Source of the DNA: Lysobacteraceae bacterium
GTDB lineage: Bacteria > Pseudomonadota > Gammaproteobacteria > Xanthomonadales > Wenzhouxiangellaceae
NCBI GenBank assembly: GCA_020201235.1
Contig: JAIVHD010000400.1
Coordinates: forward strand, 1 to 7,377
Length of the DNA stretch: 7,377 bases
Direction: 5' to 3'
This document shows positions 1 through 7,377 of this stretch, piece after piece. Each line of letters begins with the position of its first letter. The stretch's first letter is position 1. A program made the translations under genes and the position numbers. A model generated the notes under the pieces. The model made no database searches and was not told the DNA's origin. It was given only the letters and a program-made list of their open reading frames with translations.

Positions 1-69
1 GCGCAGGTGACCATAGTGCACCGGGTCGAAGGTGCCGCCGAAAATCGCGATCGCGCGCCGCGCGGTCAT
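1..69 (-). CDS. nadD: Nicotinate-nucleotide adenylyltransferase, N-terminal 23 codons only (runs off the window)
   Basis: The reverse strand from an ATG at 69-67 encodes 23 residues up to the window edge, including GGTFDPVHYGHLR (residues 11-23). This is the N-terminal nucleotide-binding signature of nucleotidyltransferases, with the HxGH motif at His18-Tyr-Gly-His21. NadD transfers AMP from ATP to nicotinate mononucleotide in cytoplasmic NAD biosynthesis. The family call rests on this motif plus position directly after holA, the usual neighbour in Gammaproteobacteria. The ATG overlaps the holA stop by 4 bp (ATGA, 66-69). No clear Shine-Dalgarno sequence precedes it, so translation probably depends on coupling to holA. 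The rest of the gene lies outside the window. A related adenylyltransferase such as CoaD would share the motif but would not be expected here. Confidence 0.9.
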   Translation of the reverse strand, partial: MTARRAIAIFGGTFDPVHYGHLR

Positions 70-1082
70 GCGCCGCGTGCCGGGGTTGACGCGACCTGAA
101 CGCACAGGCTTTCCAGCTCCAGCCAGAAATTGCCGTCGGTGCTCTGGCCCTTTGACAGCAGGTCCAGCCGCGTCAGGCGACCGACTGCCCGGTCGAGCCG
201 GCGCGCTCCGTTACGATGGATACAGGTCTGGATCGCCTGCTGGCGCGAACGCCAGACCTTTAAATCTGAAAATACGCGCTCGATCGGCTGCTGCCCGGCG
301 CGGCGCGCGACCAGGCTGGCAATTTCCAGTTCACGTCCCAGCGCCCAAAGGATCTGGGGCGGCGGCGTATCGGCCTCGCGCAGCCCCCGGATGCAACGCA
401 GCGCGGCCCCGGCCTGTCCATCCAGCACCAGCTCGACCAGTCGGAAACTGTCGAAGCGTGCATTGTCGGCGACTGCCGCCCGAACCTGTTCCAGGCCCAG
501 CTTCCGGCCTGGGAAAAGCATTGCCAGGCGCTCGACCTCCTGCGCTGCGGCCAGCAGGTTGCCCTCCAGCCGCTCAGCCAGAAACTGGCAGATCGGAGAA
601 TCGGAGGCCAGGCCCCGGCTCTTCAATCGATGCGCGATCCAGGCCGGCAATTGAGGCGGCTTGACGCCCCAGGCCGGCATGTAGATGCCGGTCTTTTCGA
701 TCGCCTTGACCCAGGCCGCTTTCTCCTGCGCAAACTCCCACTGGTCACACAGGATCAAAAGCACGTCATCGCGACCCTGGTCCAGCCAGGCACGGATGAC
801 CTTGCCGCCTTCGGCACCCGGCTTGCCAGTCGGCAGCCGCAACTCAACCAGCCGGCGGGTCGCGAACAGCGAACCGGTTTCAGTTGCCCGGGCAAGTTCG
901 TTCCAGTCGAAACGGCCATCGGCGCTGATGCGGATGCGTTCATCGATGCCCTGCTTTCGACAGGCGGCGCGGATCTGGTCGGCCGCTTCTTCAACCAGCA
1001 GCCGCTCAGGACCGGCAATCAGGTATACCGGCTTGATGCCGCGGATCAATTGTTCCGGCAGGCGTTCGGGAAAAACCTTCAC
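66..1082 (-). CDS. holA: DNA polymerase III subunit delta
   Basis: This 338-residue protein matches the usual length of HolA (343 in E. coli). HolA is the clamp-loader subunit that opens the beta sliding clamp for the replicative polymerase. The N-terminus (MKVFPERLPEQLIRG) aligns with the E. coli start, with the YLIAGPERLLVEEA stretch at about residues 20-33. The conserved LEGNLLAAAQEVERLAMLFP segment lies near residues 170-190, and a helical C-terminal collar region follows (about 210-338). No nucleotide-binding P-loop is seen, as expected for delta. The start is GTG at 1082-1080, overlapping the lptE stop as GTGA. A GGAGG (1096-1100) lies about 13 nt upstream inside lptE. The stop overlaps the nadD ATG. 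Unlike leuS and lptE next to it, this gene shows no internal loss or frameshift. Confidence 0.95.
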   Translation of the reverse strand: MKVFPERLPEQLIRGIKPVYLIAGPERLLVEEAADQIRAACRKQGIDERIRISADGRFDWNELARATETGSLFATRRLVELRLPTGKPGAEGGKVIRAWLDQGRDDVLLILCDQWEFAQEKAAWVKAIEKTGIYMPAWGVKPPQLPAWIAHRLKSRGLASDSPICQFLAERLEGNLLAAAQEVERLAMLFPGRKLGLEQVRAAVADNARFDSFRLVELVLDGQAGAALRCIRGLREADTPPPQILWALGRELEIASLVARRAGQQPIERVFSDLKVWRSRQQAIQTCIHRNGARRLDRAVGRLTRLDLLSKGQSTDGNFWLELESLCVQVASTPARGA

Positions 1083-1458
1083 GTTCGGCCAAAGGCCTCC
1101 AGGCGGCGCAGCAGCGCTGCGGCCATCTCGCGCCTCAGGTTGTCGCGGATCAGCTCTTCTTCGCTGGTCGCGCCCAGGATTTCCTGCTCGTCGAACTGAA
1201 AATCTCGCACCAGGCGCAAGCTTTCTGGAGCCAGCAATACATCGCCGTCGACCACCTCGACATCATTGCCGCGCAACAGCAGTTTCAGTTCGCGCGTGAA
1301 CAGGCTGGTCGAGTCCGGGGTATCGACCCAGGTTGTCGCCATTTCCTCGGGCAGGTCGGCCGCACTGCGGAGCTGAAAACCACAGCCGGACAGTACCAAC
1401 AGGCAGCAGGCAGAGACCGCGATCGCGGCCAGATCGTACAAACGCTGACGATTCCTGC

Positions 1459-1462
<4 letters not shown>
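1079..1462 (-). CDS. lptE: LPS-assembly lipoprotein LptE with an apparent internal in-frame deletion
   Basis: LptE is the outer-membrane lipoprotein that plugs the LptD barrel and helps insert lipopolysaccharide into the outer leaflet. The product has a signal peptide with a hydrophobic core at about residues 11-24 and a lipobox L24-S-G-C27, followed by GFQLR, as in the family. The C-terminal part matches LptE: RDFQFDEQEILGATSEEELI (86-105), then a Leu/Arg-rich terminal helix. It is only 127 residues, whereas family members usually have about 165-195. The beta-strand segment normally found between the 'VEVVD' strand (68-72) and the 'LAPESLRLVRDF' strand (78-89) is absent, about 45-50 residues by comparison with E. 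coli LptE from memory. Frame is kept. The ATG at 1462 overlaps the leuS stop (ATGA), and the TGA overlaps the holA GTG. As written the protein is unlikely to fold normally. The identity is firm; the cause of the gap is not. Confidence 0.85.
1237..1249 (-). other. Apparent deletion junction inside lptE
   Basis: Codons 72-76 (Asp-Gly-Asp-Val-Leu) mark the place where an N-terminal LptE segment is joined directly to a C-terminal one. The two flanks read as ordinary LptE on each side and the reading frame is preserved. No insertion-sequence remnant, target-site duplication or obvious repeat is visible at the joint. The exact breakpoint cannot be fixed without a close homologue. Confidence 0.5.
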
Positions 1463-3787
<2,325 letters not shown>

Positions 3788-3829
3788 TCAACTGTTGAAA
3801 TGGTAACCGGAATCCCGCCGCGACATCGT

Positions 3830-3853
3830 GCCGGCCAAACCAAAAAGGCCGGC
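3830..3853 (-). terminator. Possible terminator hairpin after the lipoprotein gene
   Basis: Perfect 7-bp arms GCCGGCC (3830-3836) and GGCCGGC (3847-3853) flank a 10-nt loop. On the minus strand the loop starts with TTTTT. It lies about 80-105 bp past the lipoprotein stop and about 60 bp before leuS, where a terminator would be expected. A T-tract after the stem is lacking, so termination is only an inference. Confidence 0.3.
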
Positions 3854-3899
3854 CGCAGCGAACCAATCGGGTTGTTGGTCAAACATCTTTCCTGCGGAT

Positions 3900-3929
3900 G
3901 CCGGACAGGCTCGAAGGAACCCGTCCGGC
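3900..3929. repeat. Inverted repeat just past the lipoprotein stop codon
   Basis: Arms GCCGGAC (3900-3906) and GTCCGGC (3923-3929) can be extended by two more G:C pairs across a single bulged A at 3907, leaving an 11-nt loop. It begins 5 bp after the stop codon of the lipoprotein gene on its transcribed side. It could be an RNA-stabilising or attenuating hairpin at the mRNA 3' end. No T-run follows on either strand, so a classical rho-independent terminator is not supported. Confidence 0.35.
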
Positions 3930-3934
3930 CCAGA

Positions 3935-4441
3935 TCATTGGCCGTTGCGGTCGTCTTCCAATTCCCGCCAGGCCTGATCGGCCCGGTCCATGACAGCCTG
4001 GGACCGGGTCTTGAAGGAAGACCAGGCACTGGCGGAATATTCGTTGGCATCCTCCAGCGCCTCGCGGGCTTGATCGCGGGCCTGACGGGCCTCAGCGACC
4101 GCGTTGTCCCAGGTTTCGCTGCCACGCTCCAGCCCGGCATCCAGCGCTGCGCGCGCCTTGCGGTCGGCTTCGTTGGCCAACCGAACCGCGCGTTGCCAGG
4201 CCTCACGTGCCTCGTTCTGGGCCTGTTCGGCCAACTCGCCGGCGTTATCCCGGGCCTGTTCGCCGCGCTCGCTGACCGACTCCATGGTATCGTCGTAAAT
4301 TGACTCGGCGGCTTCGCCGGTCTGGTCTGCGGCCTGTTCAATTTCCTCGCCAGTCCGATCAAGCTGTTCACTGGAATCCTCGGACTGACAGCCCGCCAGG
4401 GTCAGCGCGGCAGTTGTCAAAATCACGTGTAGCGTACGCAT
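3935..4441 (-). CDS. Ala/Glu-rich helical lipoprotein of unknown function
   Basis: I do not recognise a named family. The 168-residue product begins with a short signal peptide and a clear lipobox, L15-A-G-C18, so it is predicted to be lipidated and anchored in a membrane facing the periplasm. From residue 19 on it is almost all Ala, Glu, Asp, Gln, Arg and Ser, with repeated E/Q-A-R/A spacing (for example residues 70-133). That suggests one long amphipathic helix or coiled coil, similar in character to apolipoprotein-like or LEA-like proteins. A hydrophobic/aromatic patch (EYSASAWSSF) occurs near 134-143. The start at ATG 4441-4439 is preferred over an in-frame upstream ATG at 4528 because AAGGAG (4448-4453) sits 6 nt upstream and the signal peptide then starts properly. 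The upstream ATG also lies at or before the predicted promoter. It is monocistronic and diverges from the MFS gene. A role in envelope stress is only a guess. Confidence 0.8.
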   Translation of the reverse strand: MRTLHVILTTAALTLAGCQSEDSSEQLDRTGEEIEQAADQTGEAAESIYDDTMESVSERGEQARDNAGELAEQAQNEAREAWQRAVRLANEADRKARAALDAGLERGSETWDNAVAEARQARDQAREALEDANEYSASAWSSFKTRSQAVMDRADQAWRELEDDRNGQ

Positions 4442-4447
4442 GAGTCG

Positions 4448-4453
4448 CTCCTT
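4448..4453 (-). promoter_or_regulatory. Ribosome binding site deciding the lipoprotein start
   Basis: AAGGAG on the minus strand, 6 nt from the ATG at 4441, is a strong Shine-Dalgarno match. It selects this start over the longer in-frame extension beginning at 4528. Confidence 0.75.
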
Positions 4454-4473
4454 GATCTTCGGTTTATTGCTTT

Positions 4474-4498
4474 GGTCGACAATCGACCGCCGTCGATT
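4474..4498. repeat. Two overlapping TCGA inverted repeats at the lipoprotein start site (candidate operator or leader hairpin)
   Basis: GGTCGA-CAA-TCGACC (4474-4488) and AATCGAC-CGCC-GTCGATT (4481-4498) are both perfect inverted repeats and share their middle arm. They start directly after the -10 box and cover the expected transcription start and early leader. They could be binding sites for a repressor, or two mutually exclusive hairpins in the leader RNA. No regulator gene is in the window. Confidence 0.4.
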
Positions 4499-4528
4499 AG
4501 TATATGGATCTGTCAGACGCAGATTCAA
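4499..4528 (-). promoter_or_regulatory. Sigma70-type promoter for the lipoprotein gene
   Basis: On the minus strand a -35 box TTGAAT (4528-4523) and a -10 box TATACT (4504-4499) are separated by 18 bp. They match the consensus at 4 of 6 and 5 of 6 positions. Transcription would start near 4492, giving a leader of about 50 nt before the ATG at 4441. Seen in the sequence; activity is inferred. Confidence 0.55.
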
Positions 4529-4665
4529 CCGCGTGGGTGCTTGTCTCGGCGGTCAAGCGATCAATTTCGAGAGCCCTTTCCCGGCGCGGCGGCTCGGGTC
4601 GATACCCTCGAGCACGCAAGCCCGGGCAGAACCGTCCCGCAATCCGACAGGCACCTGGAACTTCC

Positions 4666-5682
4666 ATGCCAGCACACCGCAGCCCGCTTCCATTCATTGC
4701 CCGCACGCTGATGCCGCGCGAAGTGCAGGTTAATGCATTGATGGCGGTAACCCTCGGCGCGCTCGAGGGCGGCCTGCTGGGGGTCATCGTCAAAACCGGA
4801 TTCGCCGGAGTCGCCAGTCCTGTGGTGGTCAACGTCGCGGTAGCCCTGGTCACCGGCGCGCCGGCCTTTGCCAACATCACCAGCCTGGCGTTTGCAAATT
4901 GGGCCCACGGTCGCCACAAAACACGCTGGGTGGCCTCGTTGATGGCACTGTGCGCGCTGGCCGCGCTGTTGATCGCGCTGGCCCCGCTCAGCGTCGGTGG
5001 CCTGGTATGGCTAACTTTCTGGATGATTGTTGCGCGGCTGTGCTGGTGCGGCGTAATCACGCTGCGCGCAGCGATCTGGCGCGCCAATTTCCCGCGGCAT
5101 GTGCGCGCCACCATCACCGGCCAGATCGCAGTCACGTATTCCATCGTTATGGCGGCTACCGCAGCCGGCATCGGTGTTGCGATGGAGTTCAACGACCAGT
5201 CCTGGCGCGTGTTGTTTCCAACCACCACACTGCCGGTCGCGATCCTGACGCCGATCTGGGCCAGGCGCCTGGATCAGGTGCACATCCTCGATTACCGGGC
5301 CCGGCATAGCTGGAGCTTCGTGCTGGCCATCGGGATGTTCGTGCCCGGTGCGATCTTCGGCCAAATCTGGCTATTCTGGCTCGGCGCGCTGGCGCTGGGT
5401 GCGGCCTTTGCCGGCGGCAAGCTGGGCTGGAACCTCGGACATAACGATTTTGCCAGTGACAGTCGCTCGACGCTGTACATGGGCATCCATGTCAGTCTGA
5501 CCGGCGTGCGCGGCCTGCTCGCGCCACTGGCCGGGGTCGGACTGTATCAGTGGCTGGAAACCACGGCACCCGGCAACGGTCGTTACGTGCTGCTGTTGCC
5601 GTTTGCACTGACGCTGGCCGGCGCGCTTGTGTTCGTGCAATTGGCTAGGCTCAGGCGACGCGAAACAGCGCCGCGCGGATAA
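4666..5682 (+). CDS. Major facilitator superfamily transporter with an apparent internal in-frame deletion
   Basis: This is a 338-residue, strongly hydrophobic membrane protein. Hydrophobic helices can be seen at about residues 23-45, 50-72, 88-108, 111-133, 150-174, 183-199, 216-234, 236-252, 275-296 and 305-327. The loop FANWAHGRHKTRW (76-88) sits where the MFS motif A loop belongs, between helices 2 and 3. GWNLGHNDFASDSRSTLYMG (254-273) and HVSLTGVRGLLAPL (275-288) recall a conserved C-terminal half I associate with uncharacterised gammaproteobacterial MFS proteins. The substrate is unknown. Family members normally have 12 helices and about 400-420 residues. Here the stretch between WRVLFP (180-185) and TTTLPVAILTPIWAR (186-200) seems to lack the central loop and helix 7. 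The start at 4666 is chosen because a GGAA lies just upstream and the more distal in-frame codons (from 4504) encode a polar, Arg-rich, unlikely extension. Confidence 0.75.
   Translation: MPAHRSPLPFIARTLMPREVQVNALMAVTLGALEGGLLGVIVKTGFAGVASPVVVNVAVALVTGAPAFANITSLAFANWAHGRHKTRWVASLMALCALAALLIALAPLSVGGLVWLTFWMIVARLCWCGVITLRAAIWRANFPRHVRATITGQIAVTYSIVMAATAAGIGVAMEFNDQSWRVLFPTTTLPVAILTPIWARRLDQVHILDYRARHSWSFVLAIGMFVPGAIFGQIWLFWLGALALGAAFAGGKLGWNLGHNDFASDSRSTLYMGIHVSLTGVRGLLAPLAGVGLYQWLETTAPGNGRYVLLLPFALTLAGALVFVQLARLRRRETAPRG
5212..5232 (+). other. Apparent deletion junction in the MFS gene
   Basis: At codons 183-189 (Leu-Phe-Pro-Thr-Thr-Thr-Leu) the end of helix 6 is joined in frame to what looks like helix 8 of the C-terminal half. 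A normal protein would have roughly 70-90 residues here: the end of helix 6, a cytoplasmic loop and helix 7. This is judged from family architecture by memory, not by alignment. No repeat or mobile-element end is visible at the joint. Confidence 0.45.
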
Positions 5683-5780
5683 GCGCGTTAGCCTGGCTGA
5701 TTCACCAGACACTCAGACAAACGCAACCGAACCAACACGAAGGGCGCATCGTATCGACCCGACCGACACTCCCGATCGCG

Positions 5781-7214
5781 TCAGTTTGCCTGTGGATCGC
5801 GAATCGCCAGAAGTCGGATCTCGGTCATGTCCTCGATGGCATAACGGATGCCCTCGCGGCCCAGGCCCGAATCCTTGACGCCGCCGTAGGGCATGTGGTC
5901 GACCCGGAAACTCGGCACGTCATTGATGATCACCCCACCCACCTCAAGGACATCCCAGGCCTTGCGAATCTTCCCGATATCGCGCAGGAACAGACCGGCC
6001 TGAAGCCCATAGCGCGACTGGTTGATGATCGCCAGCGCCTCATCGAAATCGTCGAACGGCTCAATCACCATGGCCGGGCCGAACAGCTCGCTGTTGTAAA
6101 TGCGGCAATCGCGCGGCACGTTCTCGAGGATGGCGGGACGTACGATGGCTCCTTCGCGCTCGCCCCCGACCAACCGACGCGCGCCGTTTTCTTCAGCCTC
6201 TTCCATCCATTCAACGACGCGCCTGGCATCGTCCTCGCTGATCAGCGGACCGATAAAGGTTTCAGGGTCGCGTGGATCGCCGCCTTTCAATGCGCCGACC
6301 TTTTCGACCAGCCTGTCGCGGACCGGGTCGTAGATGTCACGGTGGATCTGCACGCGCTGCACCGAAATGCAGCTCTGGCCGGATTGATAAAACCCTCCGA
6401 ATACCAACCTGTCGACGGCATCCTCGATATCGGCATCGGCATCGACCAGGCAGGCGGCGTTGCCACCGAGTTCCATCACGACCGGCTTTTTCCCGGCCCG
6501 TGATTTGAGCTTCCAGCCAACTTCGTCGGAACCGGTAAAGCTCAACAGCTTCAGGCGCTCATCCTCGGTAAAGCGGTCAGCCGCATCGTGATCGACAGGC
6601 AGAATCGAAAAAGCGCCCAGCGGCAGATCGCATTCGGCCAGGACTTCGCCCAGCACCAGCGCGCCGACCGGCGTGTTCGCGGCCGGCTTGAGCACGAACG
6701 GGCAGCCGGCCGCGATCGCCGGCGCAATCTTGTGGGCCACCAGGTTGTACGGAAAGTTGAACGGCGTGATGAACGAGACCGGGCCGATCGGCACGCGTTT
6801 CCACAAGCCCAGAAAGCCCTCGGTGCGCGGCGCGATATCCATCGGCAGGACTTCGCCACCGATGCGCGTGGCCTCCTCGGCGGCGATCCGGAAGGTATCG
6901 ATCAGACGCTGAACCTCACCAACGCAATCCCGGATCACCTTGCCACCCTCGACCAGCAGAATTTCGGCCAGCTCATCAAAGCGCTGTTCAAACTGGTCTG
7001 CGCAGTGATGCAGCACATCGCGACGGCGATGTGATGGCACGCGCGCCATGGCCGGGGCCGCCTCGGCGGCCGCGGCAATCGCCTGGTCCACTTCGGATTC
7101 TCCGGCCCGGGCGACCCGCGTGGCGACCCTGCCGGTGTGCTTGTCAAGCACCTCGAGGTCACGATTGGCGAAAACGGCCTTATTGGCCAGGTAATAGGGA
7201 TAGGCGTCTTTCAT
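5781..7214 (-). CDS. NAD(P)-dependent aldehyde dehydrogenase family protein
   Basis: The 477-residue product is a full-length member of the aldehyde dehydrogenase superfamily, cytoplasmic enzymes that oxidise aldehydes to acids with NAD(P)+. All key residues are visible: Asn153 in PFNFPYN (oxyanion hole), Lys176 in LKPAANTP (cofactor), and SFTGSDEVG (225-233, nucleotide-binding turn). Also present are Glu248 in MELGGN (general base), the nucleophile Cys282 in SGQSCISVQRV, and Glu376 in SELFGP. The CISVQRV form of the cysteine motif is reminiscent of the lactaldehyde dehydrogenase/GapN-like and phosphonoacetaldehyde dehydrogenase branches. The substrate cannot be fixed from this. The ATG at 7214 has ACTCC on the plus strand (GGAGT, 7225-7229) about 10 nt upstream as a likely ribosome binding site. 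It converges on the MFS gene and has no pathway partners in view. No internal loss or frameshift is seen. Confidence 0.93.
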   Translation of the reverse strand: MKDAYPYYLANKAVFANRDLEVLDKHTGRVATRVARAGESEVDQAIAAAAEAAPAMARVPSHRRRDVLHHCADQFEQRFDELAEILLVEGGKVIRDCVGEVQRLIDTFRIAAEEATRIGGEVLPMDIAPRTEGFLGLWKRVPIGPVSFITPFNFPYNLVAHKIAPAIAAGCPFVLKPAANTPVGALVLGEVLAECDLPLGAFSILPVDHDAADRFTEDERLKLLSFTGSDEVGWKLKSRAGKKPVVMELGGNAACLVDADADIEDAVDRLVFGGFYQSGQSCISVQRVQIHRDIYDPVRDRLVEKVGALKGGDPRDPETFIGPLISEDDARRVVEWMEEAEENGARRLVGGEREGAIVRPAILENVPRDCRIYNSELFGPAMVIEPFDDFDEALAIINQSRYGLQAGLFLRDIGKIRKAWDVLEVGGVIINDVPSFRVDHMPYGGVKDSGLGREGIRYAIEDMTEIRLLAIRDPQAN

Positions 7215-7377
7215 GCTCGTGACAACTCCGTGAGAAAACAGTTTGCCGATCTCGACTTTAACCCAACGTCATATCATTTTCCCGATGAGGTACGTGTTTC
7301 AGCCATTTGTAAAAACCAACCGCAGTCTACGCAGATTTTCACAGATTACTGAGTTTTGGAACTTTTTGGCCCAGCCA
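7215..7377. other. AT-richer non-coding region upstream of the aldehyde dehydrogenase
   Basis: This stretch is visibly richer in A and T than the rest and holds no convincing coding sequence. It should contain the aldehyde dehydrogenase promoter on the minus strand, but I found no -35/-10 pair with acceptable spacing. A short repeated motif lies near its right end. Confidence 0.5.
7321..7349. repeat. Short periodic motif GCAG/ACAG-ATT, three units at 9-10 bp spacing
   Basis: On the plus strand GCAGTCTAC, GCAGATTTTC and ACAGATTAC follow one another, with the CAG cores 9 and 10 bp apart. The reverse complement reads like ATCTGTGAAAATCTGCGT. I recall this kind of short dispersed intergenic repeat from many environmental bacterial genomes; that resemblance is from memory and unchecked. 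Confidence 0.35.

Noticed and set aside
4504..4665. N-terminal extension of the MFS protein from the upstream ATG
   Set aside because: The extra 54 residues are polar and Arg-rich and overlap the lipoprotein promoter. The downstream ATG at 4666 has a better ribosome binding site and matches where the first membrane helix should begin.
5671..5689. CGCGC/GCGCG inverted repeat around the MFS stop codon as a terminator
   Set aside because: Only 5 bp of stem and just two T residues after it. Too weak to call.

Overview
The window looks like a chromosomal segment of a moderately high-GC gammaproteobacterium. The evidence is the minus-strand gene order leuS-lptE-holA-nadD, a classic gammaproteobacterial housekeeping cluster, and protein sequences close to the Xanthomonadales/Chromatiales side of that class. 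The class is an inference from gene order and protein character; I could not run a database search.

Layout. Positions 1-3769 hold the minus-strand operon, transcribed right to left: leuS (leucyl-tRNA synthetase), lptE (outer-membrane LPS assembly lipoprotein), holA (DNA polymerase III delta subunit) and the first 23 codons of nadD (nicotinate-nucleotide adenylyltransferase). Every gene joint is a 4-bp stop/start overlap (ATGA, GTGA, ATGA), which suggests translational coupling. Positions 3770-3934 are non-coding, with two inverted repeats. A small Ala/Glu-rich lipoprotein gene (3935-4441, minus) follows, with a good sigma70-type promoter and overlapping TCGA palindromes at its start site. Diverging from it is a membrane protein of the major facilitator superfamily (4666-5682, plus). 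An aldehyde dehydrogenase gene (5781-7214, minus) converges on it. The right edge (7215-7377) is AT-richer non-coding DNA carrying a short periodic motif.

The striking point is that three genes appear to have lost internal pieces while their ends and neighbours stay intact. leuS lacks about 90-95 codons of the CP1 editing domain and is frameshifted at the same spot. lptE lacks about 45-50 residues in its middle, in frame. The MFS gene lacks roughly 70-90 residues between its N- and C-terminal halves, in frame. holA and the aldehyde dehydrogenase are full length. Because leuS and usually lptE are essential, the simplest reading is an assembly or sequence error repeated three times. Real decay of a second copy of the region, or true deletions, remain possible. 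I see no evidence for a novel defence, mobile or RNA-based system here.
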